Positions 1 through 11,622 of a DNA stretch of 64,000 nt are shown here, in pieces. The notes under the pieces are model-generated. The model saw nothing but the letters and a program-made list of their open reading frames with translations. It had not been told where the DNA came from and made no database searches. The position numbers and the translations under genes were made by a program. Numbering within the stretch: the first letter of the stretch is position 1; each line of letters opens with the position of its first letter. The stretch lies in contig NC_084480.1 of assembly GCF_030035675.1 (NCBI RefSeq), forward strand, positions 20,231,263-20,295,262, written 5' to 3'. Source of the DNA: Rhineura floridana (Eukaryota > Chordata > Lepidosauria > Squamata > Rhineuridae).

Positions 1-1727
1 TGATCTGAAGACAATACCCACATGACTAAAGCACATTGCCCTCCCTCTAAATGGCCTTCATTTGCCTTCAGTGATGCCATCTTGCAGCCAAATCTTGTTG
101 CTGATGTAGTATGAATTATCAACCCATTCACAAAGTGACCCCTGATTGTTTCTGATCACCCATATGACCTATTGAGGCTGAAAAAATAAAGAGCAACTAT
201 GGGAGAAATGGTGCTGAAAACAGCAGTTAAGGAAATCAATAGCTAAGGAAATCAAACTGGTTAACTGGCCTGCACAGATAGTATTACTATCATTATTTCA
301 AGGTATAAAAAAGTAATCACACCAAATGCTTGTACAGACCACCGTTGCTGTTTTTTAATTTAATCTTGAATATATCCAAGAACAGGTCTTAGGTAAACCT
401 TGCTGAGTACTTTGCCACCCCTGATGGGAATTTGTTTATTTATTTTAAATATGTATAGTCCCTTTTGCTTATATGTTATGATTAGCTAAATGATACATTG
501 ATCTAATTTTACTTCTCTTACTGAAAACTGAAATGATTCCCGTAGAGTGAGTTTATTCTAGCAGCTGCACAGAATAATAACACTTTATAATAATAATACT
601 TTACTTCCCTGAATCCCCTTATTTTATTAATTTTTTTGAAAACTGATCTAGCAACATGAGCAAAAGATAACCTTCTTCCACCAAAGAAGACTCTTCCATA
701 GCATCTTGGGCAAAGGGCTGGAAATCATATCAGGCAATATCAAGGACAGAATCGCCTTCTGGTGTATGGGAGAAATTCCCCCAAAGATACCAGCTCCCAA
801 TAATCCCAATGGAGCTTGTGCTGGAGAACATACCAGTGGGTGGATCCTATGGTCACCACATTTAGAGTGACTATTCTACAGAAGGCAATGAGGTATTTAA
901 GGCCATTTTAACACTGCATGATCTCGGATCAAGATGCAACTTCCATCACCTATCCCTTGACTCCATTCTAAAATAGAGACAAAACTCTCTGTAATCCCAG
1001 GCTGCTTTGAATTAGTTCTGATTTGATTAGAAATATCCCACAAGGCTACCCTAGTATGTAGAGATTATGTATAATTAATGCTGTGATCAATTAGATCAGA
1101 ATGGTTAGTCCATCTAGAAGCAATAACAAGGGCTTTGATTTTTTTTCCAATGAGTTTTCCCTAATCCTCTTGTTCTGTTGCTCTTTATGATGAGATAAAG
1201 AAAAGTTCTTCAATTAGGACAACATTATGCTTCAGACAACTGGGGAAAACCCCTTCTGGTTACATGTTTTAACTATGTAAATGATACATTGGTTTAATTT
1301 TGCTAAGAGTGTGAAGAAGCACAGTTCTCTTTAACTGCCAGGGGACTATTGCCCACCTACACAAAAGAAAACCTATTATAGAGTTATTTACATCCAGTCC
1401 TTTTGATAGGACAGGGTATGGGTTACATTAGCAAGATAAGATAAAAGTGTCTATAATGACTCTTTGGAGATAATCACAAATATCCAGTCTTCAAACAATT
1501 CAGCACCATTGCTTTTTCACTTGGATTTCCCAACCATAAATGTTGGTTTGATATGTGAACCCAAATAACTTGTAAAGTTCAAGAACCAACTGAGGGTCAA
1601 TTTATACAATTTGCTTTTAGGGGGAAATGTCACTATGTGATTTTAAAAACAACAACAGCATCCATAACTTTTTTTTAAAGCAGTGACTTTGTTCTTAAAC
1701 ATGTGCCCCTGCGCGTGCATGCACACA
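1..1727. other. No recognisable gene or named repeat
   Basis: This AT-rich stretch has no open frame or motif I recognise. A short phrase of about 25 bases around 486-512 recurs imperfectly near 1276-1302, which may be chance or the trace of an old duplication. Confidence 0.5.
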
Positions 1728-2218
1728 GTCTCATGGCATAGTGGTGGAGCACCTGCGTTGCATGCAAACGATCCGAGGTTCAATCCCTACATCATCATCA
1801 TCATCATTTTATTTGTATGCCGCCTTTCCACATAAAATTGTGCTCAAGGCAGCTTACAACAAGGTGAACAAAAATACATCTCAAACATAATTGCAAAAAC
1901 AATTTCCTAATAACAAAAAAGAATAAAACAGTGACATAACAAATATAATAAGCAAAAACAACTTTTCAACATTATGAACATAATAAAACAATCTTTAAAA
2001 ACAAAGAAGTAACCATTAACACCCCAGGCCCCTAGTGAAAACCATTTACTATATCTCCTACTATATCTCCTACATCTCCAAATAGGGCTGGGAGAGACTC
2101 TCTGTCTAAAACCCTGGACTCCTGGAGAGTCACGGATAATACTAAGCTAGATCGATCGATCACCTGACTCATTATAAGGCAGCTTCCTATGTTAAATTCC
2201 AATAGTAGAATTTCATAT
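1728..2218 (+). mobile_element. tRNA-Ala-headed SINE, split by a LINE tail
   Basis: The head carries an A-box-like phrase (CATAGTGGTGGAGC), an Ala-like anticodon region (GTTGCATG) and a B box (GGTTCAATCCC). The body resumes at 2077 with the usual GGGCTGGGAGAGACTC and ends in AAGGCAGCTTCCTATG, which resembles the 3' end of CR1. The SINE is interrupted at 1794-2068. It carries an extra 3' stretch, roughly 2186-2230, also found on the copy at 29441-29637, and both share the phrase GATCGATCGATC. Confidence 0.8.
1794..2068 (-). mobile_element. L2/CR1-like LINE 3' end inserted in a SINE
   Basis: This reads on the minus strand as a LINE 3' end (GGAAAGGCGGCATAC) followed by a GAT microsatellite tail. 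It is flanked by an exact 8-bp duplication of SINE sequence, CCTACATC, at 1786-1793 and 2069-2076. That proves insertion into the SINE. Only untranslated tail is present. Confidence 0.7.
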
Positions 2219-2230
2219 GGCTGTCGATGT

Positions 2231-2922
2231 AAATAAAAATGTAAGCGTCAGATTGCAGGTCACAGTGCCGCAGACAGGTGCCACTGCAAACTGTAATGTG
2301 AATGCTCCCCCCTGCACACCACTTGCACTGCCCACCACCACCTGCCTCAGCAAGCATGAAGGTAATAGCAGCAGCTTGGCTGGGAGGGGTTGCATTTGTC
2401 CAGGGGAGGTGGTGGTGTAGGATGGCAGCAGGGGCAGCCTAGGTGGGTGAGCAGGAGACTAGTCTGTGGCACAGCTGTCCTGCAGTGTGTGGTCTAGCTG
2501 CGATGCACAGCAGCACTGTTTGTTTGGGACAGCAGCAGCAGCAGTGGCAAAGGAACAGGTGAAGCAAGCAGGTTGGTGAGTGGAGTGTGGTGCCTGAGGG
2601 GGTGGGGGGAATTGGAGTTGGGAGTTGGCAGGGATGGGGGGTTGTGAGTGGAGTGAATGAGGGGTGGTGAGCGAAGTGAATATTGGGACAGACTCCCCCT
2701 AGTATTATATATATGTTCTAAGATCCTGTGAACAGAACTGTGCTTACAAGATACTCCCACTAGCAGAAGGAATAGGATGCTGGCTGGGGCTTTCTGCAGT
2801 GCACCAGACTGGTGATGGTCATGGTAGTCTTCTCATCTGCACCAGAACACTCATGAACAGATCACTTAGCTTCCTACTTAAAGTGATATTCAGTGAGAGT
2901 TTGATATGAAGATGCTTCAAAA
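2231..2922. other. GC-rich stretch, G-rich around 2595-2640
   Basis: No coding region is recognised. Several runs of three to six G lie on the plus strand between 2595 and 2643, so a G-quadruplex is possible although some loops are long. Confidence 0.4.
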
Positions 2923-3046
2923 CAGGGGTAGCCAATACGGTGCCATCCAGATGTTGCTGGACTACCATCATCCTTGACCTCTGGCTATGCTGGCTGAGGC
3001 TTATGGGAGTTGAATCCAACAATATTTGGATGGCATCACGTTGGCT
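2923..3046. mobile_element. hAT-like foldback miniature, degraded
   Basis: It starts CAGGGGTAGCCAA and contains arms that pair (CCAGATGTTGCTGGACTACC against GGGAGTTGAATCCAACAATA). The arms resemble the better-kept elements at 3695, 44067 and 57539. The right end is decayed and no target duplication is clear. Confidence 0.6.
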
Positions 3047-3686
3047 TTAAAATGAGCGATTTCCCCATACCCTTTTTGTTGTGGTATAGTCTAGTGAAAG
3101 TACTCATGCCAAGTTTGAATAAGTTCTAAGAATTAATAATCACAGCACAATTGCAGAGAGTTTGCGTGGTGGCATTACACTGTGAAAGAAGTGTAAGCTC
3201 ACTTTAGTCTTTGATGACACTGACCATCAATACATTATCCTTTTCTTGCCTCTCTCAAATATTTAGGCTGCAGTTTTGAGAACACTGACTCACTACTGAA
3301 GTCAATGGAGCAACATCCCTGAAAGATATTTCAAGATATCAGAAGCTCTCTGAAGAGGTGATTCCTTGTGGACATGGAAGGTGGAGTTCCAGAATGCATC
3401 TACAATTCTTAAATGACTTTAATGTACACATCAAGTTAATCACTTTGTCTATAGCATCCAGTGAAATAAATGGGAAAGTCTGATCATGCAGGAGCTCCAT
3501 ATCTTGTATCTCCGTATCTCCATGAACTTGTATGAAGCTCCTGCAGAGGCCAGTAATTCCCCTACTCCCACAATCATCAGGCTTCTGGAATCACTACTAT
3601 TCCTGGCTTCAAGATTTGGAGGCGAAAGAGAGACAGGAGGAAGGAATTGGATGTGGCTGAAGGTTAAACAATGGGGTTTTGATCCC
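3047..3686. other. No recognisable feature
   Basis: No coding region or named repeat was seen. Confidence 0.5.
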
Positions 3687-3694
3687 TTATGTCA

Positions 3695-3831
3695 CAGATG
3701 GGGAACTAGTGGCCTTCTAGATGTAATTGGACTCCAACTCCCATCACCCCCAGCCAGCATGACCAATGGTCAGGGACGATGGCGGTTGTAGTCCAGAAAC
3801 ATCTGGAACATCATAGGCTTCCATCCTTGCC
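3695..3831. mobile_element. hAT-like foldback miniature (MITE)
   Basis: This inverted repeat begins CAGATGGGGAACTAGTGGCC. It folds through ACTCCAACTCCCATC against a matching GGTTGTAGTCC arm. The flanks TTATGTCA and TTATATGA agree at six of eight positions, as expected for an old 8-bp hAT target duplication. Confidence 0.65.
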
Positions 3832-3839
3832 TTATATGA

Positions 3840-4684
3840 GTAATTGTTTTTAATATTAGTAGCCAGTTGTTAAGGTACCTCTATGGTATGTTTGCTGTTT
3901 GCCTGTGGCTGAGTGCTTCACTTTACTGGTAATAGAAAGGGGTGTGCATGGGCCCCAAGATCTGCCTTGTATTTATATGTACTGTATTCTGGTGTATTGT
4001 GGTGTTGTTTTTTTAATCCAGTCTGTTTCTGAGTCACTCTGTGCACTCTTCACTTCAATGAGTGTTTTTGGTGTTGAGACACTCTGCATAAAAGAAAGTT
4101 ATGCATTCCCCATTTACTGAAATGAGGAATCTAAAAATGGCTATAACTCCTTCTCCCCTTTTGGCCAAAGTGGATGAAACTGGCGCATGAGCCCTCCAGA
4201 ATAGATTAAGCTGCCAAATTAAAGACAGGTCCAAGGGCTTTTTGTAGGGGAAGAAAAAGGGATTCACTTCCCTTCATAATTCCTTTTGAGAATGAGTAGC
4301 AGGGGTTTCTTTCTTTCTTATCTTAAAATAATTAAGAGGTGGTCATCATGGCGGGTATTCTTGGCTGTACTTTTCAAAAAGCTTCTCAGCTTCCCACCAG
4401 TCTTTTTATCTAGCGGTAGTTTATGTCCTCTGATAGGCCTTTACAAGCTTCCCAGCAGGAATTTACAGGTATCTGATGGGCCTTACAATGTGAGGCTGTC
4501 TAGGATGCTGCCTGAGGAGTTCTGAAGCACAACACAGGGTTTTTTTTTTTTTTAAAAATCAACAAACCTTTTAACTTTTTAAAAAATCATCTGTGGTGCT
4601 TCAACAAAAAACAACAATAATCCAGAGACTTTCAGTGCTCCACAGGGAATATTTAGGCAGCCTCGCTTCTCGCAAAGCTTATGG
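3840..4684. other. No recognisable feature
   Basis: No gene or named repeat was seen, only a short T/A run near 4540. Confidence 0.5.
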
Positions 4685-4692
4685 GGCTAGAG

Positions 4693-4906
4693 CAGTGATT
4701 CTCAAACGGTGCGCCGGGGCACACTGGTGCACCACAAGAGGTGGCTAGGTGTGCAGCGAATATTGTGAAAGTATATTATTATTAAGATATTTTTATTCAT
4801 AGTTTAAAATATATTAATATATTTTTAATTTTGTACATGAAGTGCGCCAGAAATTTTTTATATGTTTTACAATGTGCCGCGAACCAAAAAAGATTGAGAA
4901 CCACTG
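4693..4906. mobile_element. hAT miniature with exact 8-bp duplication
   Basis: The terminal inverted repeats are CAGTGATTCTCAAAC and, read from the other end, CAGTGGTTCTCAATC. The flanks are identical, GGCTAGAG at 4685-4692 and 4907-4914. The interior is AT-rich and non-coding, as in nonautonomous hAT elements. Confidence 0.85.
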
Positions 4907-4914
4907 GGCTAGAG

Positions 4915-5519
4915 AAACATAGAAATATACAGGAAATATGATACAGAAAAATATAGAAATAGATTGACAGAGCAAGGTGTGACTGTGTGTGTGGAGACAC
5001 TGATTCCACTCAGGAGATATTGCCATTATGCTTTGATGTTGTGGGGGGGAACCCCAAAGTACCCAATTTGCCTCATTATTTGGACTGCACACAGACATAA
5101 TGCACTTCCCTACTAATGAGTGTCAACACACTTAAATCACCTGCTCATGTTCTTGCCCTTGTTGGAGGTGATGATGGTGATAACTAGAGAGAGCAATAGC
5201 AGTTATGGGATGCCCTTGGAGGGTCACGTAGTGCTGACTCTACTACTTGTTGTTTTATTTCCCCAACACATTAAAATAGTTTTATGTCCTATTGTTTCTT
5301 TTTTGTTAACTTATTGTTTCAGATTGCTTTTATATTTTCTGCTTTTACATTTAATTTTATAATTAATTTCAATGAAGGACAGTATTTAAAAAATGAAGCA
5401 CATGAACAAATAAATAAATAATAGGTATATAACTACACCAAGGTTGTACCTTGCAGATTTAGATCTCATTTATGGTCTTGCACAGCCACGGGGATCTCAG
5501 AAATCTGGTGGCAACATTT
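4915..5519. other. No recognisable feature
   Basis: No coding region or named repeat was seen. Confidence 0.5.
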
Positions 5520-5644
5520 TGTATATTTATTTATTTATTACACTGATATCCCACCTCTTGTCCAAGGAGCTCAAGGTGGTGTACAAACATAGTCCTGTCC
5601 TTCCCAATTGTATCCTCACAACCCTTTAAGATAGGTTAGGTTGA

Positions 5645-7714
5645 CTCTTACCATATATGGAGTGAGAAGTGCCAGATGTCCAAGCTGGATTTAGAAAGGG
5701 AAGAGGTACCAGAGATCATGCTGCCAACATACTTTGGATAATGGAATGAACCAAGGAATTTCAGAAGAAAATCACTCTGTGCTTTATAGATTATAGCAAA
5801 GCCTTTGATTGTGAAGATCATGAAAAACTATGGAATACTTAACAAGAAATGGGGTGCCACAGCATCTGATAGTCCTGATGCACAACCTATACTCTGGACA
5901 AGAGGCTACAGTAAGGAGAGAATATGGAGAAACCGATTGGTTCCCCATCGGAAAGGGTGTGAGACAGGGGTGTATTTTATCACCCTATTTGTTTAATCTA
6001 TATGCAGAACATATCATACGGAAAACAGGATTGGACCAAGATGAAGGTGTGAAAATTGGAGGGAGAAATATCAATAATTTAAGATATGCAGATGATACCA
6101 CACTACTGGCAGAAACCAGTAATGGATTGAAATGAATGCTGTTGAAATTTAAAGAGGAAAGCAAAAAAGCAGGACTATGGCTGAACCTCAAGAAGACTAA
6201 AGTGATGACAACAGAAGATTTACATAACTTTAAAGTTGACAATGAGGACATTGAACTTGTCAAGGGTTATCAATACCCTGGCACAGTCAGATCTTCTGAC
6301 CAGATGGTGGATGTCCAACCTGTGCTGGATGGGGTTGCACTCCCCCTGAAGGAGCAGGTTCGTAGCTTGAGGGTTCTCCTAGAACCATCTCTGTCACTTG
6401 AGGCTCAGGTAGCCTCGGTGGCACGGAGTACCTTCTACCAACTTCGGTTGGTGGCTCAACTACGTCCCTATCTGGACAGGGATAACCTGGCTTCAGTTGT
6501 CCATGCTCTGGTAACCTCCAAATTAGATTACTGCAATGCACTCTACGTGGGGCTGCCTTTGAAGACGATTCGGAAACTGCAGCTTGTGCAAAATACAGCG
6601 ACCAGATTGGTAACAGGGACCAGACGGTCCGAACATATAAAACCTATTCTGGCCCGCTTGCATTGACTGCCTGTATGTTTCCAAGCTCAATTCAAGGTGC
6701 TGGTTTTGATCTATAAAGCCTTACACAGCTTGGGACCACAATACCTGATGGAACGCCTCTCCCGATACGAACCCACCAGTAGACTACGTTCAAGATCAAA
6801 GGCCCTCCTTTGGGTGCCTTCTCCAAGGGAAACTCGGAGGGTGGCAACAAGGGAGAGGGCCTTCTAAGTGGTAGCCCCCAAATTATGGAATGATCTCTGT
6901 GACGAGGTGCGCCTGGTGCCAACACTGTTATCTTTTCGGCGCCAGGTCAAGACTTTCCTCTTCTCCCAGGCATTGTAGCATGTGTTTTAAATTGTTTTAA
7001 ATTTTTAAATTGTGTTTTAAATTAAAATATGTGTTTTAAATTGTATATTTGTTTTAATGTTTTTGGTTGCTGTAAACCGCCCAGAGAGCTTCAGCTATGG
7101 GGCGGTATACAAGTGCAATAAATAAATAAATAAATAAATATTAACCAAATTGCAGACAATAGTCAAGAAATCAGAAGAAGGCTAGGACTGGGGAGGGCAG
7201 CTATGAGAGAACTAGAAAAGGTCCTCAAATGCAAAGATGTATAACTGAACACTAAAGTCAGGATCATTCAGACCATGGTATCCCCAATCTCTATGTACAG
7301 ATGTGAAAGTTGGACAGGGAAAAAAGCGGATAAGAGAAAAATCAACTCCTTTGAAATGTGGTGTTGGAGAAGAGCTTTGCACATACCATGGACTGCGAAA
7401 AAGACAAATAATTAGATATTAAGAACAAATTAAACCAGAACTATCACTAGAAGCTAAAATGATGAAACTGAGGTTATCATACTTTGGACACATAATGAGA
7501 AGACCTGATTCACTAGAAAAGACAATAATGCTGGGAAAAACAGAAGAGTAGGAAAAGAGGAAGACCCAACAAGAGATGGATTGATTCCATAAAGAAAGCC
7601 ACAGACCTGAACTTACAAGATCTGAACAGGATGGTTTACAACAGATGGTATTGGAGGTCGCTGATTCATAGGGTCACCATAAGTTGTAATTGACTTGAAG
7701 GCATATAACAACAA
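5645..7714 (+). pseudogene. BovB (RTE clade) LINE, 5'-truncated, split by L2
   Basis: Only the reverse transcriptase and the 3' part remain. The sequence encodes recognisable RTE reverse transcriptase phrases: FLYRL-like, then DYSKAFD, KGVRQGCILSPYLFNLYAE, NLRYADDTTLLAE and the KTKVMTTEDL stretch. It ends with the BovB 3' signature (GGGTCACCATAAGTTG, GACTTGAAGGC, then an ACAACAA tail). Coding is broken by frameshifts and stops. An L2 fragment interrupts it at 6290-7139, and the element itself lies inside an L2-tailed SINE. Confidence 0.9.
6290..7139 (+). mobile_element. L2 LINE 3' fragment inside BovB
   Basis: The coding part encodes the C-terminal L2 phrases SKLDYCNALYVGLPL and KLQLVQNTATRLVTG. 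It is followed by the L2 3' untranslated end (CCGCCCAGAGAGCTTC, GGGGCGGTATAC) and an AATAAATA run. The uninterrupted BovB copy near 23083-23110 reads GGCACAGTCATTAACC, which fixes the insertion point between the A at 6289 and the TTAACC at 7141. An in-frame TGA ends the coding after 6666. Confidence 0.9.
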
Positions 7715-7966
7715 ATGCTGACAGACAGTGACTGGCCCAAGGTCACCCAGTGAGCTTCATGGCCAAGCTGGGATTTGAACCGTGGTCTCCCAGGTTCCAG
7801 TCTGACACTCTAACCACTACACTACACTGACTCTGTATGGATGGATAAGTTTTTATGTTTTTATTTTGGTTTTCTACTGTTTTTAACCTTTCTACTATTT
7901 TGTAAGTCATTTTGGGTCACTCTTTGTGAAAAAACAGCAACAACAACTCTGCCACAGAGGTTATGC

Positions 7967-8193
7967 AGAGCCTGCATGATATAGTGGTTAGAGTGTCAGA
8001 CTAGGACCTGGGACACCAGGGTTCAAATCTCCATTTGGCCAAAAAGCTCACTTGGGGATCTTGGGCCATTCACCATTTCTTAGCCTAACCTACCTCACAG
8101 GATTGTTGTGAGGATAAAATGGGAAAGGGAGAACCATGTGCACCAGCTTAGAGCTCCTTGGAGGAAAGGTGGATTATTAATGTAACAATAATA
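7967..8193 (+). mobile_element. tRNA-headed SINE with L2-like tail
   Basis: The tRNA-like head has GATATAGTGGTTAGAGTGTC as the A-box region and GGTTCAAATCT as the B box. The body contains CCTCACAGGATTGTTGTGAG. The tail, GAGCTCCTTGGAGGAAAGG followed by an A/T run, is of L2 type. It is the same family as the split copy just upstream. Confidence 0.8.
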
Positions 8194-9233
8194 TATATAA
8201 AATATTAGGATACCTACAAACTAGATTTGAGAGAGTATTGTAGCAGTGCTTATGCCTATGCATTAGATATAGTTATATTTCCAAGCATTTGCTGTAACCA
8301 CTGCTCCCACATTTCTCTTCTTTTCCAAATAAACTCACACGGAGGGGGGAAAAACCTGGAAAGACATTCAAATGCATTCTTGATTACAAACACCAGCTTG
8401 CACATTTTACAAAAGCAGCAAAATATTTCATCTTGGATTCACAGATGGCGAAGGAAGCCTCCACCTGGCCTCCACCGGGATTTGAACCTGTGACCTCAGA
8501 TACATATGGGGGGAGGAAGGAAAAAAAGAGAAATGTCAGCACTCTTCCAGAGATGCTATTGTGAATAATACTCCAAACCATGCTGCGACAAGCAAGGTGC
8601 AAGATCATCTTTTCTGAAGTCATAATAAAGTTATGTACTTAAAAACATGCATCAAGATGGGAATTGTATCTCAGTGCCTTACATGCAAAGCCTTTCAATA
8701 ATTCATGGAATTTTATTATTCAATGGGCAATTCCTTACAAAAGTTAAAATTGTGCTGCTGAAGCCCTCAGGAATGTTATGTTTCTTAAGTGTTACACATG
8801 TCAGCCTGTAAACCAAGGTATGAATATTTTAAGCAGAAGGTACATTTTTGTTATGAGAATAAATGCTGCATGTGTCACTGCATTTTACATTCCCTCGTCT
8901 ATTAAGAAGTCTACACAAAAAGACTAAAATTAGTTTCCTTTAGGAGTCTAATATTTCCAGCTGGGTTAAATCATTTTTGTGTGCAAGTGGCATTTATTTG
9001 GAGTTATTGTAAATTGAGCAGTGTGAAAACTTATTCTGCTTAACGCACGTCAAGTTTCCCCCCAATGTTATGCTAAAATACCTTTCAGTCTTAAACACAT
9101 TAGCCTCTATTATGTACGTGGGTCTTTAAAGCCCAAACCTAAGCTCCATATGAGCAGAGGCTTCCCAATTCATTTCACTATTGACCCATGTTCTGTATGC
9201 TCAGGGGAGAGGTATTTGCCTGGGATCATGGCC
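8194..9233. other. No gene; one tRNA-like B box near 8470
   Basis: The minus strand at about 8465-8495 reads CAGGTTCAAATCCCGGTGG, a B-box-like phrase with no matching A box. It is probably a SINE scrap. Nothing else was recognised. Confidence 0.45.
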
Positions 9234-9387
9234 ATCATTTATTTACTTATTTATCATGTTTATAGCCCACATTTCATTCAAAGAGTTCAAGGTGGCAGAG
9301 ATGGTTGTTCTCCCATTTTATCTTTCCAAAGGTAACCTAGATTGAGAGACAGCGATTGTTCCACAATCACCCTGTGAGCTTCACTCC
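9234..9387 (-). mobile_element. L2-tailed tRNA SINE, partial
   Basis: Minus-strand order is GAAGCTCACAGGGTG, then body, then CACCTTGAACTCTTTGAATG with a TAAATAAATGA tail. The tRNA head is missing where the L1 tail at 9388 begins. Confidence 0.65.
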
Positions 9388-9734
9388 TTTTTTTAAAAAA
9401 AAAAGATATTTTATTTGCAAATAACAATGAAAAGAAAAAGAAAACAAAGAAAATAATCAAATAAAATAAAAATGTGAAGATACAAAAAATATGAATACTA
9501 ATACTAATAAACCATCATCAGTTTATATTATGGATTCAGTACACATCAGTACATGCATCTTGAGTCAAGCATATCAGTTAATGTAAGCCCTCAAGATGTC
9601 TACATAGGTATCCACATGAAACTGATGCCTATATGAAATATGTTCAAATTTAGCCAGGGCAGTGAGGTCTTCAGACCATTGCGTCATAGTCGGTGCATAT
9701 TTATCTTCCAGGCTCGAAGTCTTTTAGCAATCAT
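9388..9734 (-). mobile_element. L1-type LINE 3' end, old subfamily
   Basis: A T-rich start on the plus strand corresponds to a poly-A end on the minus strand. Upstream on the minus strand, a short frame reads QWSEDLTALAKFEHISYR. Its layout resembles the C-terminus of the L1 ORF2 at 29875 (EEWLLKLMDLVEMDKLT). It is clearly a different, older subfamily. Confidence 0.5.
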
Positions 9735-10908
9735 ATTGTTGTTATGTGCCTTCAGGTTGATTACACCCCTGTCTCGTACCCTTTCCGACTGGGAACAAAT
9801 CATTTTCTCCATATTCTCTCCTTACTGTAGCCTCTTGTCCAGAGTATAGGTTGTGCATCAGGACAATCAGATGCTGTGGCACCCCCATGTCTTTTAATGC
9901 ATTCCATAGTTTATCATGATCTACACAGTCAAAGGCTTTGCTATAATCTACAAAGCACAGGGTGATTTTCTTCTGAAATTCCTTGGTCCGTTCCATTGTC
10001 CAGCGTATGTTTGCGATATGATCTCCTGTACCTCTTCCCTTTCTAAATCTAGCTTGGACATCTGGCATTTCTCACTCCATATATGGTTAGAGCCTTTGTT
10101 GGGATCCCTTTTCTTTGGAATTGGGATGTATATTAAACACTTCCAGTCTGTGGGCCATTCTTTAGTTTTCCATATTTGTTGACAATTTTTTGTCAAAATT
10201 TGGACAGATTCACTCTCGGTAACTTGTAGCAACTCTATTGTTATGCCATCTGTTCCTGGTGATTTGTTTCTTCCAAGTATGTTTAGAGCAGCATTCACCT
10301 CACATTCTAAAATTTCTGGTTCTTCATCATACAGTTCCTCCATGAATGAATCTGTTATCCTTGCATCTCTTGTATAGAGTTCTTCAGTGTATTGCGTTCA
10401 TCTTCCTTTAATTTCATCTTGTTCAGTCAGTGTGTTCCCTTGTTGATTACAGGCATACCCTGCTTAACGTCGCTTCACTTAACGTCGCCTCACTATAACG
10501 TACATGCTCCATACGTCCCCATACCCCGCTTAACATTCGCACACTTCGCAATAACATACACTTTATTGGCATGACGCCGCTGCCATCTAGTGGTGATTGT
10601 GTGCAGTACAAGTGAAGACAATTGCTTCACTTAAAGTTTATTTTCGCTTAAAGTATACTCTCCGGTCCCATGAACGTTAAAGCGGGGTATGCCGGTATTC
10701 AGCATCCCTACTCTTGGTTTAAATTTCCCTTTAATTTCTCTAATCTTTTGGAATAGGACTCTTGTGCTACCTTTTTGTTGTCCTATTTCTATACAGTAAC
10801 TATTATAATAGTTTTCTTTGTCCCTACATAGTCGCTATATTATTGCATTTAGGGTTGTCACCGTGTTTCTATCTCCTTTTGCTTTTGCTTTCCTTCTTTC
10901 TTTAACAA
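9735..10908 (-). pseudogene. BovB LINE, internally deleted, split by a MITE
   Basis: The left edge is the BovB 3' end (ATTGTTGTTATGTGCCTTCA), but after about 30 bases it jumps into the reverse transcriptase region, so the C-terminal coding and most of the 3' end are deleted. The frame shows KGTRQGC, VDYSKAFDCVDHDKLWNALK, FRKGRGTGDHIANIRW and GRNKSPGTDGI. The copy at 21745 runs parallel. A 246-bp miniature sits at 10450-10695, and several frameshifts are present. Confidence 0.88.
10450..10695. mobile_element. Tigger-like (Tc1/mariner) MITE in BovB
   Basis: The ends are CAGGCATACCCTGCTTAACG and, read from the right, CCGGCATACCCCGCTTTAAC. It is flanked by TA at 10448-10449 and 10696-10697. The uninterrupted BovB at 22009-22030 (GTTGAATAATCAACAGG) shows a single TA at this site, so the insertion and the TA duplication are direct observations. 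It is too short to code. Confidence 0.85.
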
Positions 10909-11614
10909 TTTAGACCTCTTGGTCTAGACTCCTGACGGCATTGCTGTCAGCTTCTTCAACACTCTCAAACCCCCTCACCACGGTAAGATGTATATCCTAG
11001 AGGAGGTTAGCAATGATAAGGGCTTGCAAAGTCCACGTTTGTTGTCTTACTGTTAACCCCGATGCTACAGGAATATAATTTGAAAGTGATTGAACATCTG
11101 TTTGTTTGTTTGTTTGAACTTTATTGCATATAGCCATAGACCTTTGCAAAAAACAGAGAGAGAAAAATTAAAATAAATAAAACATCCAAGTACAAATAAA
11201 ACAACAGCAGGACTAGTAATACCTAATTTAAAACTGATTAATATGAAGGATTTCGCCAGTAAAAAATTAATATGGATAACAACTTCACACCAGAAATAAT
11301 AAATCATTGGACAATATTGAAATACTAACTTTTTGCTGAATCAATTTCAGGTCTAAGGAAACATTTTACATAGATTCTAAAGCAATTTTCCATTGTTCAG
11401 GCAGTATAATATCTTCCTATTCTGCACCTGTCTGAGTTCCTAAACATCTACCTTACAAAGATCCATTAAACATTTATAATCAACTATTTTTGGATTAGCT
11501 TTTTGTAAGGAATTTAAGAAATTTATATCCAATCTTTCCATCTTACCAATGCCAGAGACAGCTCACATGCTTTAATAAAAATCCACTCCAAGTAAAAAAC
11601 AATATGCAAAGTAT
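10909..11614. other. AT-rich stretch, possibly an old LINE 3' end
   Basis: GTTTGTTTGTTTGAAC near 11099 followed by an A-rich plus-strand run looks like a reversed retrotransposon tail. I cannot assign a family, and no coding region was recognised. Confidence 0.3.
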
Positions 11615-11622
11615 AAAACAAT

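Larger units (their letters stand above)
5520..7834 (-). mobile_element. tRNA-headed SINE with L2-like tail, split by BovB
   Basis: On the minus strand the tRNA-like head is at 7834-7715, with an A-box region (TAGTGTAGTGGTTAGAG) and B box (GGTTCAAATCCC). The tail is at 5644-5520 (CCTTGAGCTCCTTGGACAAG, then an AATAAATAAATA run). A BovB element, 5645-7714, separates the halves. The complete plus-strand copy at 7967-8193 confirms the two halves belong together. The AATAAATA tail and the preceding stem resemble the 3' ends of the L2 copies in this window. Confidence 0.8.

Noticed and set aside
2595-2643. A G-quadruplex
   Set aside because: Some loops are longer than the usual limit and there is no gene or promoter nearby to give it a role.
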